Under the pieces are notes generated by a model. The model ran no database searches. It was not told the DNA's origin and worked only from the letters and a program-made list of their open reading frames with translations. Shown in pieces: positions 11,149 to 22,745 of a stretch of DNA of 64,000 nt; position 1 is the stretch's first letter; each line of letters begins with the position of its first letter. Source of the stretch: Glandiceps talaboti (Eukaryota; Hemichordata; Enteropneusta; Spengelidae); assembly GCF_964340395.1 (NCBI RefSeq), contig NC_135564.1:10937391-11001390 (forward strand), in the 5' to 3' direction. The position numbers and the translations under genes are program-made.

Positions 11149-12172
11149 GTGAGTACCTAACATTGTGAGTAATTAACTCACCACACAATTCATTCAATAA
11201 ACTGTAGATTTTATGAATATCGTATAAAAAATACTGTAATTGACATGATATAAGCCACTTAGTTCATAATTCTAAAAGCAGTCATATCAGCATTTGCATA
11301 ATTTTTAAGAAATACTTTGTGTATGAACTTGTGAACTGCATTTGAGGCATAACTATCATATATATAGCACAACTGAACTGAAAGGTTGATTAGTCTGGCG
11401 ACTGTCTGTCTGTCTGTCTGTCTATCTGTCTGTGTGTATGTGTAAACAACTTAAACTAAAAAAACACTGGATTGATTGCATTCATATTTGATGGCGACAT
11501 TAAAATGAAAATGATCGGACAACATGTGTCATTTGGGTCAAACAATGTGGTTTTTGGTCAAAAAATAAATAACTCAAATACAACTGGGCCAATTGAGCTT
11601 AAATTTGGTAAGGATGCTATGGATATGGACCAAACTGGAACAGAAAATTTAGAAGTGACCTTTCACCAATGCATCGCATTAAATACTTGCATATATCTAA
11701 TTCTGAGCTACCTGATGGGGCCAAAGCCTGGCAAAGGTTTGCTTTCTATTGCAGATTGACTTTGGGCCTGATATTTCACTCTAACACCGATTAATGTTCT
11801 TATGATATCAGATCCTCTTAGTAAATTACATTTCACTAGATAGTACAGCTTTTTAGGGCAGGAGTAGTTTCAATTAAACTTCAAACATCCTAGAATTGTG
11901 CAAAATACTTGTTCTTGCTTAGCTTTCTGTTACATCAGTTTATCTACATGTATAATTTGGCCCAATAATTTGTCTTAGTGAACATATGAAAGTAGCGCTC
12001 AATCTAATCTCAGTTTGAGAGAATCACAATCAGTTTAAGTCATTACAATGTATGCAATAAGAGCAATTGACTATTTCAACTGTTTATTTCAGGAATAGCA
12101 CAAGATGAATCTTTAGGCTTTCATCAAATTTGAAGCACTGGTACTGTAAATATTTTGTTTAATTCACTGCAG

Positions 12173-12672
12173 AATGATGCAAGCGAGGAGAAGAATAGAC
12201 ACACAAATGAGGGCACAGCAGTTAGCAATTTCTCTCCATCCCAGCATGACAACACAGTGAAGTCTGACTATTATGATTCCACACTCCTTCAGATTCCAAA
12301 AGAAAGCATGTTTTCAAAGGGTACGTTTCCTATCATCAAAATATTATGTATAATTCCAAGTCAGTTCTGAGTGCTGTAAACCTGAAGTTTATTCATATCT
12401 TTGTAAAATGGTATAACTTTTGTTATATTGCAAAATGTTACAAAGTATTCAAATACTAGATGAGGAGAATTTGTACAAATGGTGAATTATCATTTTGTTG
12501 TGTGCTGGTTTTCACTACTATAATACCATTATTGAAAACAAAATGCTTTACACTTTAAGTTGTCATTATAACGTTTTCTACATGCAGATGAGACTCATTA
12601 CATCAGTCAAAGACACGAGCAGCTGACACTGAACAGCCATCTACCAGCCAACAGACACAGGGAAGCTCACAG
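12173..12672 (+). pseudogene. copy A exons 12173-12320 and 12588-12672
   Basis: First exon has acceptor TTCACTGCAG and donor CAAAGG|GTACGT and reads NDASEEKNRHTNEGTA onwards, a hydrophilic linker. Second has acceptor CATGCAG and donor TCACAG|GTAATT. The low-complexity reading (QPSTSQQTQGSSQ) of the second exon joins in frame with the 12868 exon but not with the first, one sign of decay. Confidence 0.4.
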
Positions 12673-12915
12673 GTAATTAAGATGGAATCTCTTGTTTTAT
12701 TTAATTGTTTTACTGCACCAGTGATCTTGTTCATGATTTCTCAATATTTTTATTTGCAGGCATGAAAATTGTGCTCCAGTCAAAGTATTGTATTTGGTTT
12801 GTACTTGTTACTTGGATATGATGACATCAGTTTTAATGATTTATCAATACTTTGATTTGTTTTCAGGAACAGCAATCCATTAGATCAGAAGCTATGCCAC
12901 ACTTTGTAATAAGTG

Positions 12916-13180
12916 AGAGCACAAAGAAGGCACGCCCATCCATCACAAAGAAGGCACGCCCATCCATCACAAAGAAGGCACGCCCATCCATCACAAAGAA
13001 GGCACACCAATCCATCACAAAGAAGGCACACCCATCCATCACAAAGAAGGCACAGCAATGCAGCACAAAAAAGGCACAGCAATTCAGCACAAAGAAGGCA
13101 CGCCCATCCATCACAAAGAAGGCACAATAATTCAGCACAAAGAAGGCACAGCAATTCAGCACAAAGAAGACACACCAATC
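12916..13180 (+). repeat. 24-bp coding minisatellite in copy A
   Basis: About eleven copies of an 8-codon unit, reading SITKKARP with variants such as CSTKKAQQ and FSTKKAQQ. It follows directly on exon sequence EQQSIRSEAMPHFVIS (exon start 12868, acceptor GTTTTCAG). The period keeps several frames open on both strands. In the sense frame it would make a lysine-rich basic linker. Not seen in copy B, so it expanded after the copies split. Confidence 0.85.
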
Positions 13181-13329
13181 CAGCAGATTGGAAACAGAGC
13201 CAGAGATTTCCTTCCCAGTTTTATTCCAGGGCCTCGTTGTGCTGCTGTCCCATTTCAAGTGTATCAAGTGGTATTGTTTGTTGGAATTCAAATCATGCAT
13301 CTAACGCTGTAAAGGTCAAAAGGGAAGGG

Positions 13330-14274
13330 TCAATCCCATCTATGTAACACCCCTGATCCATCGTCTGAATCAACGCTGCAAGAAGTTATTTGGAGAAGTA
13401 GAAGAGGTCAACTTCCATCCACCAATGCCCCTTGGTAATGAAATGATTGGGCTGGAATTTCTATTCAGTCAGTCAAGTGAATCTTTCAACATCACTGAGC
13501 ATTATGGTACTACCAGAGAGATTCTCCAAGCTTCAGATGCCAGTGAAAAGGATGATGAGGTGACAGACGTGGTTGAAGATGTAGGAGAAGAGGTCGATGC
13601 AGATGATGGGTACAAGAATAATGACAATATTTCTCACTTACATGTGGCACTGAATATCACAGATGAAAGTATGACAGCAGATAAAGACTCCTGCATTGAA
13701 GATGTATGTGGCCCAAACCATTTACCAGGTTATCAACATGTAGAAGAGCCGAGTTGTGTGCTAGTGGATATTGGTCTGCAGGATGGAAAGCTTGCACTCA
13801 ACAGTAACCAAAGACAGAGTGTCATTGCTGCGTGGAATAAGTTAGATCTCCATGATCGCTGTATACACCAATTTGAAAGCCTGTACTCTTCACGCTGGGG
13901 AAATTGTCTGTTTGGGCACACTAATGGTGACCCTTCTAGTGCTTCTTAGTTCCAGAAGCTTAAGTTTGGGAAGCGTTATGCCCCTGCTGATCTGGTGGAC
14001 ACAAGAAAAAATCGTCTGATGTACTGCATCATCAAGCAGCTGTGGCTTCATCCCAATATCAGCCCCAGTGTTGGAGTATCTCCTAAAAAGAGACAACTCA
14101 CCACCACATACCAACGGATATCCCAGCGTGTTAAAGTTGACAATCCAGTTCTCAGTAAGCATGACATATCCACTGCTGAAGATCAACAGCAAGTGTGTTG
14201 CTGAGTTCATCAGAAGACTAGAAGCCATATCTGGCAACAATGTAACTGACCAAGGGCTATCAATTCAATACTGA
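13330..14274 (+). pseudogene. copy A core region
   Basis: Reads VNPIYVTPLIHRLNQRCKKL, then an acidic linker, then LNSNQRQSVIAAWNKL and SRWGNCLFG. After one in-frame stop it continues FGKRYAPADLVDTRKNRLMY, and after a frame change KINSKCVAEFIRRLEAI. Same order as copy B (19314-19862), where the corresponding stretch is uninterrupted. Confidence 0.6.
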
Positions 14275-14426
14275 GGAAGTGTGAAAGCTTTTCAAGCTGT
14301 GACCAGTCACCTGCTTTGGAGCTCCCAGATGTACGTCCCATTACAAATAGACCCAAAACTACGTACCCAGATGTACCAAATTGAGCTGGTGATAGAAATC
14401 TCAAGGTAAGGAGGGACCACTTTGCA

Positions 14427-14918
14427 GTGTTATCGTCTTCACACACAAATTATCAGGTATCATCTTCACTGTCCTTTCCGTCATCAACATCAGAGACATT
14501 AATTTCACCTTCGACATCACCAGAAACCAGTTCAGCCTTAAACTCAATGCCATACTCCTTCCCAATGCAGATATCAACTAGTGGTAATTATACTGTAGTT
14601 ATGGAGCCAACATCAATGTTACCACCCCCCTTTCCAATTGTGCAACCACCATCAACATCTACCCCTCCACAGCAATCGTATGCACACTCAACCATGTACA
14701 AACAAAGGAAGCTATTAAGTTGTGAAGGAAGGGGAACTGCAAAGGTGACAAAGGTGACTACCTACAAATGTAAACTTTGTGGACAGTCAACTCAGGGCAA
14801 CAACAAATACAAGAAGAAGACATATTGCCATGCAACTAAAATGTCATCATCATTTCCAAACCAAGTCTTCAAAGATTTTCAGGACTTTAAAGAAAAAATG
14901 GCCAAGATTGTTGTTTGA
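14427..14918 (+). pseudogene. copy A 3' exon with CxxC...C zinc-binding-like motif
   Basis: Ser/Thr/Pro-rich stretch of about 90 codons, then YKCKLCGQSTQGNNKYKKK and TYCHATKMSSS, ending FKEKMAKIVV. Same architecture as 19944-20396 in copy B (CTLCGKKTQGHKKYRKK, CWCEEYK). Probably a small zinc-binding C-terminal domain. The open frame itself is intact. Confidence 0.55.
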
Positions 14919-17900
14919 AGTTGTTTTAGCTGATATATAATGAGGCCAGGTTTTGGGCAACCTATTTTATGGATATATGTAAAACCCATCCCCATTATTA
15001 CTTTTTAGTGAAAATTGGGTACAAAAATCACCTAACCCTATCTATGAGCCTGTCATGAGATCTTAATATCATATTTATTATAGTTAAAATTGTTAATGTT
15101 TTGGAAATAATGCCCTGCATGCTGTGATGGAAGTAATTTCATTCTGGATGAAAAACGGCATTAATTCTAATTATGCAAGAATCTTGACAGTTTTGCCCAT
15201 AAATTGACATAAACTTTAGGATCATCTTGAATGGCTTGAGTGACATGGGCCAACATTTTACTCATTGATCATACAAAGGGGAAATAAGTAGTCATATGAG
15301 CTGTTTTGTGAAAGGTACTTAAATGGCAAAACCTTTTCTTAAACTGCAGAGTTTTTATTTTTGTAAGTTAAAGTATATGTAAATATATGTACATTGAAAT
15401 AGACCTTTTTTTGCTATATCCCATCTTAAACTATTCCGGGGGGGGGGGGGGGGGGGGGGTACTTTTGTCAACTGTATTCTCAAAATCCAGGTTAATTGTA
15501 AGCAATGCGTTGGTCGTTGGTGTCTATAAACTTTAGCACACGAATGTAGATGACAAGCCAATGTGTGTTGTGATCTAACACCCCCCCCCACCCACAAACA
15601 CCTTCCTCTTTAATAGTGCATGAGGGAATATAGGCTAACATGTCTATAGTGTATTTCTTGCACTGTATAATATGTAAATGTATCTATAAGTGTAACACAT
15701 GATAAAAGTTTTGTTCTGAATATACCACAGAGAGTGAAAGTTTTTGTAACAAATTAATGAGTCAAGGCAATGATGACCTTAAGATAACCCATATCTGTCA
15801 TCATCCTAATACATATGTTGTATTGGAATTTGCCTAGACCAAGGGAAAGACTCGTGGCATCAGCAAATTTGCCTGTATTAAGATTGAATATAACATATAA
15901 TCAAGTCATGTGGCAACGTTTCCCACCACGTATTAAGTATGACATCACAGATAGGAATCCCATTCAGATTTCAAATATCACATTGCACTATAATTCTATG
16001 CTACCTCACTTTGACTTGAAAGCTAGCAGCAGAACATCGTGGCCAAAGCTTGTGCTATTTGGAGACAGCGTGGTTGGTCCTTTGCTCCGATTGATTAAAC
16101 TTTCAGACCTTGAAAGTTGAACTCGAGTGAGAACATTGAGATGGCTAACGTTCCAATCATTTGAGGAAACCAATGGACAGAGACTGACAAGTAACATCTG
16201 GAAAAACCAGTGGACAAACCTGTCATCGTCCCATCAATCAATGCGACCTTGTGTTTGAAATCATCTACTGAACTGTCATGTGATATAGCTAAGTGTAACG
16301 TGAACTGAGTTTAACTATATGCCGGCTTTGTTTTATCTCAATACAGTCAGTTTGGAGCTCCTTAGTAATTGTCAAATGTTTGTATAGGAATTAAAGTACG
16401 AAAAGAGAATTGATATCTGCCAAATAGTTTGTGTGTGTGAGTCATTTTTAAGTAAGTCTAATTGAACCAGGCTCGTGTAGTTTTGACTAAGTTCAAAGTT
16501 CAAGCCAAATTTTCTACTCAGTTAAACTCCAGGGTTACATAAGCTTATTATATCATTTATTTATATTATATATATTTTATGTATTTATTTCTTTATTTAT
16601 AAGCTTTGAGAGAGTGTAAGTTTTTAATGTCCGGCTGTTCTTTAACTAAGTTTAAGCACAACTATTTCAAGTTTATTATGACTTACAATTTACACAAATC
16701 TTAGCTTCCTTTTTTAAAATAACTTTTATGCCACGAGTGGTTAATTTATATAGAGTTTGACTAATTCACTTTTTATGTAAATTGATAAGAATGAGATGTC
16801 TCAGTTTATTTCAACAACTCAATGTAAAGAAGAAAAAATAACTTGTGCAATTGACAAATGACAAGCCCTTTGTATCAATCTGTACTGAAATATTTTTGTT
16901 CATCATTTTTTCAGTTAGCCCATCAGGTGCTATATTCAAAAAGTGGTCATGCATGTGTGTGTGTATATATATATCACCCTGTCGGAGACATCAGAGGTCA
17001 TTTCAACTTCAAGAATATTCTCGTAAATCTCATAAATGTCAGTAATATCATCCCTTACATAAACAGATGTTGTATATATCTATCAACACAATCATACATC
17101 CGTTGTACCAATATTAGTTAAAACCCACTTCCTATACGCTGAGCTTTTAACATTACTTATCCTGTGAAATAAAGTATTCTGATTTTAGCCACAACTGGAG
17201 TGACTCCTCTCTTTCTATCCACTGTTCCCCACACTCTGCCTCACAACAATCTGCCCTTCTATTATGCCTAGCCACACACCCCACCTGGTTTATAAGAACA
17301 ACTGAACTAAAGTTCTGTATGTTATATAGTGTCATGAAATGCCTGTGTATGGGTGTGAGTGTGCATGAGTTTGTATGTGTACCTGTACAACTTTAAAACT
17401 CTTTGACTGTTCGCAGTGATATTTGGCATGCAGGTATATTACCCATAAATTCTGGTTTGGGGTGTTTTAAGATGAACATGACTATGCCATAACTTTCATT
17501 TATATATTTTGAACAAACCTTAATATGAGTAAAGATCAAATCATCAACCTCTCAGAAAATAAATTGAAACACATTTATTATACAATGACGAAAACATATG
17601 GTGAGAAAATCACGCCTAGAGCATTACAGAAGTTAGAAAATAAATTGAAACATGAAAGATATTGAACATCGCTAAAAGACTTTAAGGGTGTACTACTGAA
17701 ATTTAAGTCAAGATCACATACACTCGGACTACAATATGAGAAACGAAAATGGGAAAACAACGATTGTGATACTACTTGTCACTTGTGGAAAAGAAAATGA
17801 AACGCTATAACACTTCTTTTTAAAATTTTACTATTTCAGGACAGAAAGACAAGAACTGACGGAAGGAACTACACAACTGTTACTTCAACATAAGGAAAAT

Positions 17901-18205
17901 AATTCATTGAAAGACTTCTTACAGAGAAATCAATCAATTAGTCTATTTATCGGAGACAGCATGCACAAGGAACCATGATCCTTCAATTTTTTAAGAAATT
18001 GACTACTAGTAAAGATGTTCTTTGAAAAAATGAAAAAAAAAGTAATATTTAACAAGTTCATAATTATGATGTTAGTACTATTGGTTTTTATATATAGTCT
18101 CCATATATTTTCTAACAGCATAGATAATTTTTTACCAAGAAATGTAGAATTCTACACTGTTTATGCTGCTCCTAAACATTTAGAGAGCCCCTGATATAAA
18201 AGGGA
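14919..18205. other. spacer between copies A and B
   Basis: About 3.3 kb without a gene I can support. Poly-G runs lie at 15437-15459. An open frame at 15815-16120 has no recognisable domain. AT-rich decay otherwise. Confidence 0.45.
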
Positions 18206-18232
18206 GACAATAAATAAATAAATAAATCATTA
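18206..18232. repeat. (AATA)n tail, probable end of an old retroposon
   Basis: AATAAATAAATAAATAAAT stretch immediately before the copy B promoter. Such tails often close LINE/SINE copies, but the upstream sequence (17.5-18.2 kb) gives no clear LINE protein. Confidence 0.4.
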
Positions 18233-18485
18233 AATGAATGCAGGAGTCGAGTCTACAGTGGTGCAATTCTACAGTCAAAGCTGTACGCTGATTGGCTGGG
18301 TGTCTACAGTCAGTCTACAGTCAGTCTACAGTCGGAGCCAATCAGATGTCGTGTTTGCGTACACACCCCCTTGTTTATCCGCCATTTTGTCTGCTCTCGC
18401 AAGTTTGTTATTCAGACGACTTCTCTTGTTTTTAATGATGTCTTCCCACTTGCTACCTAAACGTACTATAAGACAAACCGTGGAA
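18233..18485 (+). promoter_or_regulatory. family copy B: promoter and exon 1
   Basis: GAGTCTACAGTGGTGCAAT is followed by repeated TCTACAGTC words, a CCAAT box (GAGCCAATCAG), and CTTGTTTATCCGCCATTTTG. ATG codons at 18435/18438 read (M)MSSHLLPKRTIRQTVE before a possible donor GAA|GTAATA near 18487. The upstream part is nearly identical to 24225-24430 and related in motif content to the copy A promoter. Confidence 0.5.
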
Positions 18486-18632
18486 GTAATAGTCTTACTC
18501 ATGTAATTTCAATACATGAAGCATAGTGTGTTGTTCTATAATGAGATTCTATACACATTAAAATTTAGTGATTGAATTTTTTTCACAATATGCATTCCTT
18601 TTAACACTGATGTTTTTTGTTTTTTTTCATAG

Positions 18633-19080
18633 GTCCACATTGTGCTGCCAGGCCCTATCAAGGGTATTTGAGCAAGGTGGAATGCTGACCGTCTGTCTGA
18701 GACTGTTTGGGGGAGAAAGGGCAGACATAACAGGGTATATTCTTCTCCACTTCTGCATCGAATAAATACAAGATGCAAGGAATTGTTTGGAGAAGGTGGG
18801 GTAGAAGAGGAGAACTTCATGGTCCCGACAGTAAGCTCTGATGAACTGTTGGGATTGGAGTACCTATTCCAACAGAGTACAAATCCTGATGTATCTCCTC
18901 TTCTACTCAACCAAGACGTACAAAACTGAGGAGCAGGAACTACATGCTGAAGAGGATGGGAAACGGTGGATGACGGATACACCAGTGATAGGGAAGATAC
19001 CAGTACTCTGTTGATAACATAAACCCATCACATGTAGTGTTGACTAACAAAGTATCAATGGAACATCTAGATCCATCTTG
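18633..19080 (+). pseudogene. copy B 5' core exon (frame broken)
   Basis: Acceptor TTTTTTCATAG before 18633. It reads GPHCAARPYQG in one frame, matching GPRCAAVPFQV of copy A. In another frame it reads LHRINTRCKELFGEGG and VSSDELLGLEYLFQQS, matching LIHRLNQRCKKLFGE and GLEFLFSQS of copy A. The frame changes inside the exon mean this part is not translatable as it stands. Confidence 0.55.
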
Positions 19081-19291
19081 TGTGAGTTTTTATGCCATAT
19101 TATTTTTGTTAAATTAATGTGATGTTTTGGGTGCTGAGTATGAAATCTTGAAAATATGATCAGAATTCATGATTACATTTCTCAATGTAAGAATAGCATT
19201 AGCAAATGAGTTAGTCTTTGATTTTAGTTTATTAATTCACATCATAAATTAATTGACGCCTAAATATATCATTTTCATTTTATCAAAAACA

Positions 19292-19862
19292 GGATGTTTG
19301 CGGTTCAAATCCAGTGCCTGGGTTTGAAAAAGTTGAAACTCTAAACAAACTGCTGGCCGAAGTTTCTAAAGATGAAGGCAAATTTCTGTTGAGTACCAAC
19401 AAAAGAAGAGAGATCTTGCAGGCCTGGAATGCCCTTGAGGACTATGACAAACAGCCTCAACAATTCAACACCACATACAAGGCACACTGGGGAAATACAC
19501 TTTATGGCAGAACAAAGAGGGATGATGTACTTGAAGCTGGACTCGTACAGAGGCAGAGATTGATGAATTGCTACACCCCTGCACAAAAAATCGATGCCCT
19601 GTACAACTGTCTAATGTACTGTGTTGTAAAACATATTTGGTTGTTGTCACCAGCACGTGCGAATAGTACATCACTTGCAAAATTGTCAATAACTCAAGTG
19701 TATGAACGTATGCAACATCGTGTGCTAGTTGAAGACCCCATCCTGAGTAAATTAGGCATACCTCTGCCTAAAATAAATGCCAAGTGTGTCAGGGACTTCA
19801 TTTGCAGACAGGAGAGGATGATAAACCTGAACACTACGGTATCATCTTCGCAAATAGTTTGA
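19292..19862 (+). CDS. copy B core exon of the unnamed family
   Basis: Follows acceptor ATCAAAAACAG and stays open to TGA at 19860-19862. Landmarks: LSTNKRREILQAWNALEDYD, AHWGNTLYGRTKRDD, LVQRQRL, YTPAQKIDALYNCLMYCVVK, HRVLVEDPILSKLGIPLPKI, NAKCVRDFICRQE. The last block resembles a helical protein-binding segment. Function is unknown: I recall the same motif order in uncharacterised proteins of fishes and invertebrates. Base composition is higher in GC than the surroundings, and the frame lacks the interruptions of copy A, so this exon decayed later or is still in use. With the 5' exon broken, the locus as a whole is more likely dead. Confidence 0.55.
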
Positions 19863-19943
19863 CGTTTGGAGAGCATCTCTCATGAACAGATGCCACATAC
19901 TGAACGCCTACCAAACAAACTGTGACAGCCTAATTGGACACCA

Positions 19944-20396
19944 ATGTCCTACTACCATAAACCCAGTATGGCAGGAACAAAAACACATAAAAGTCGATAT
20001 GACTGTGTGACCCCAACATCAACAGCAACATCAGCTGAAATGATGATGGATATGTCAATCATGCCAACTCAGACCAGACCAGACCATATGCCACATCATC
20101 AGTCATATATGGCTACTGCTAGTGAAGCTTCAAATGAAGAATACTGGGCACGGTCAACATCGTACAAACGCAAATTACGCGAAGAATTAATTAGTACACC
20201 AGCACGTAAAGTTTCTCGAATTTCCAATTTCCCATTGTGCACACTTTGTGGTAAAAAGACACAAGGCCATAAAAAATATAGAAAAAAGTGTTGGTGTGAA
20301 GAGTATAAAAGATCAACTTCAAAGGGTCTGACTGACCAGACCTTTAACAGTTTTGATCATTTTAAAGCAACAGTAGATGAATTGTTGAAAGGATAG
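19944..20396 (+). CDS. copy B 3' exon, zinc-binding-like C-terminus
   Basis: Met/Thr/His-rich linker, then FPLCTLCGKKTQGHKKYRKK and CWCEEYKRSTSKGLTDQ, then FDHFKATVDELLKG and stop. Cysteines in a CxxC...CxC arrangement suggest a small metal-binding domain. Homologous to 14427-14918. The junction with the previous exon is unclear, because that frame ends at 19862 without a strong donor. Confidence 0.5.
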   Translation: MSYYHKPSMAGTKTHKSRYDCVTPTSTATSAEMMMDMSIMPTQTRPDHMPHHQSYMATASEASNEEYWARSTSYKRKLREELISTPARKVSRISNFPLCTLCGKKTQGHKKYRKKCWCEEYKRSTSKGLTDQTFNSFDHFKATVDELLKG

Positions 20397-20878
20397 AACC
20401 ATCAGAATCAGAATGAGTAGCATATAAAAATTTTCATGTGTCATATTTCCAGCACTTCTCCAGGTTTAAAATTGACAGTCCTTGTATTTTACAATATGTA
20501 TGTTGTATCATACATGTGTTTTGTTTGTAATTATACCGGTATATGCATTTGTCAGGCTTCGATGATGTAAAAGTATTATAATAAAAGGTGCGACAGTAAG
20601 CAGGAGAAAGAGAAATAGCCAGACAAAATATTTTGGGCATATTTCATGATTTCCATGAAGGAAGGCAACAAGTATTTTAATTTTAGATGTTTGTGTGCAA
20701 AATTTAGGTGTGCATTTTTGAAGATCATATTGGAAAGATATATTTTTCTTTACCCTTGTCATATAGATTATGATTAGTCACACTTAGTATACTGAGTCAG
20801 ATGTAACTTGAAACCAAGTGTACCAAACAGAAAGACATTACTTTTGATAACAGTTTAATTTTTTTTTTATTCAAAAAA

Positions 20879-21417
20879 CTTCATCTGATTTTAACATTTC
20901 ATCAACATGATCAAAGTTACCTTTTATTAGTTACTGCAACAGCTAGACATACTTTTGATCTTAAAGAATGGATCCTTTTTACTTAAAAAATATGGTTTCA
21001 TTGAAATATGTAAATGTTAATAGTATCATGTACCATACCTTCTACAAATCCTCACTATGCAGCTTCATATCAGCAAGAAGAGGTGGTTGTGATTTCATTT
21101 CCCTTGCCTCACGTGTCCGGAGTAGAGAACTTTGCTGGCGTTGTGAGGGGACTCCCACATCATGAATGGACAACACTGGCAGCATGGTCTTTCACAGATT
21201 TGTGAAATCGCAATCCTAAAACAAGAAACAACAAAATTACCAGTGAATCTAATTATTAATCAGCTTTATCTTACACATTTACACAACTGTAAATTGCTCA
21301 AGTATTCTTATTTCTTTATGTTAATGGACATTTACCAGTAAAATATTTACAATTTTTTGTCACTTTTTGATAGGCCTACCTAAATTTCAAAATTCATAAA
21401 ATATACAAATAAAAAAT
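20879..21417 (-). repeat. right arm of inverted repeat (exon 2 region of a third family copy)
   Basis: Minus-strand copy of 10165-10700, including exon 2 with acceptor and donor intact. Homology stops at 20879, about 480 bp from the end of copy B. The rest of this third copy (exons 3 onward) is missing. Confidence 0.75.
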
Positions 21418-21529
21418 ATCGCCAACGGCGTTGTAGCACAACTGTACAGTTTTTTAATTTTTTTATCCATATACTAGTCCATCCTAACAATAGGTGTTCA
21501 TTTCCTGAATGACTATCCAGTTGCCTATC

Positions 21530-21832
21530 CAACCATGTTGCTATCTTTGCGATACACACGATCATTTGGCTGTTGCTATGGGCGTAGTCATGTTGCTAGA
21601 TATATTTCCATACCTTTTGAATGTTTTTTTTTCACTTGTGTATGAATTCCTGATATTATCTTTGCAATGTTTGTGATCATTTGGTTGTTGCTATGGGCGT
21701 GGTCTTGTTGCTAGGCACATTTGCATATATTTTTGAATGTTTATTCATGTGTCTTTCAATTCCTGTTATCTTTGCAATATACGTGATCATTTGGTTGTTG
21801 CTATGGGCGTGGTCTTGTTGCTAGGCAACTTA
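21530..21832. repeat. ~115-bp tandem repeat
   Basis: Three units sharing GATCATTTGGTTGTTGCTATG and GGCGTGGTCTTGTTGCTAGG, at about 21560, 21675 and 21786. It abuts the P-type transposase fragment. Confidence 0.75.
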
Positions 21833-21834
21833 TA

Positions 21835-22745
21835 GTTAACTCGATACATTTCTGGGTTGACTTTGATGTCTCATCTGCATGCGTCTTGCCAGTGTTGCCA
21901 CTCAATGTTCAAACCTCTCCATTCTAAGCGCCTTGTATAATACTCTTCCCCTACCCAACTCTTCAAAACATTGTTTCTCAATCGCTTAATATCATGTTTA
22001 GGGTCCATACAAAAAATATTGTTTCACCGCGGATCGAAACAGTTTGGTACGTGCATGTTTTTGTCCAAAGGATTGCCGTCAAAATGTATCTTCAGAAAAG
22101 ATCGATTCGATGTTGATCTGTCAAACATAGTAAAGTCTATCATGAATCCCCAGTTCAGGAGATTATCAATAGCTTGCCTGGGCCTGTCTGGTGGGAAAAT
22201 GTGTACAATAGGAAAAGTGAATCCAGTGAATCCCAAGAATTCAAACTGCAGTGTGTGGTTTGCCAACATAATTTTCTTTTTCTCCTAACTTCAATATATC
22301 CGTATCGTCACATTCCTTCATCAGTTGCACAGCTCCCACTAATTTCATTTCTCCACCCTTGTTATCTAGTTGTAAGTCTTCTTGGATGGTCATTTCATCA
22401 AATATAACACCACTGTAATATCCAGATGGGGGTACATTTTTTTGTCGTGCTGTATCCGCCATCCACCTGAAGACTTCCTCATTGAAACTGGGCTTCTGTT
22501 CAATGATGTTCTTGTATAGCTGTAGTAGTCTCGGGGATGGCAAGATTACAGGTGCCCACTACCTCTTATGTCTCAACCATAGATGAAGAGCAAACTCAAT
22601 CTCAACCATAGATGAAGAGCAAACTGTATAGCATTTCTGTCCCATCTCCTCCCTTTTGGCCGAACCATGCTGTTTTCTACCAGCGTCATTACCAAGTGAA
22701 CCATGTTTTTTGACAATCTCGGCATTGCTTCGAATTGCGTCAAGA
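21835..22745 (-). mobile_element. P-element (THAP9-like) transposase fragment
   Basis: Minus-strand pieces match the P-element/THAP9 transposase in order: VRPKGRRWDRNAIQFALHLW near 22650; FNEEVFRWMADTARQKNVP, then GVIFDEMTIQEDLQL (with the first catalytic Asp, DEM) at 22241-22543; TLQFEFLGFTGFTFPIVHIF and SNRSFLKIHF at 22024-22269; DIKRLRNNVLKSWVG and RGLNIEWQHWQDACR near 21860-21990. Frames change between pieces (about 22250 and 22000) and a short direct duplication interrupts the N-terminal part, so it is dead. No THAP domain or terminal inverted repeats were identified. It sits in intron 1 of the right-arm family copy. Confidence 0.85.

Larger units (their letters stand above)
9117..14918 (+). 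pseudogene. copy A of an unnamed multi-exon gene family (degenerate)
   Basis: Recognisable pieces, all plus strand: exon 1 9117-9310; exon 2 10362-10538; exon 11013-11148 with the motif ITFGKYNGKTFKWLLEND; exons 12173-12320 and 12588-12672; a 24-bp repeat region from 12868; a core region about 13350-14274 with CKKLFGEVEE, WGNCLFG and KNRLMYCIIKQLWL; and a 3' exon 14427-14918 with a CKLCGQSTQGNNKYKKKTYC zinc-binding-like motif. The core aligns with copy B at 18.6-20.4 kb. I recall similar 'FGKYKGKTFKW ... WGNTL.RTKRDD ... C..CG..TQG' proteins of unknown function in fishes and invertebrates, but know no name or activity. Copy A is broken: an in-frame TAG follows DPSSAS at 13947, the frame shifts near 14170 (ISTAEDQ versus LLKINSKCV), and exon phases upstream do not join cleanly. 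Confidence 0.6.

Noticed and set aside
12863-13300. Cys/Phe-rich minus-strand open frame
   Set aside because: Reverse reading of the 24-bp repeat.
15815-16120. 101-codon plus-strand open frame
   Set aside because: No recognisable domain, no splice signals or homologous piece in copy B; could be chance.
17560-18232. Possible LINE upstream of the copy B promoter
   Set aside because: Only the AATA-repeat tail is suggestive; translations show no reverse-transcriptase motif.
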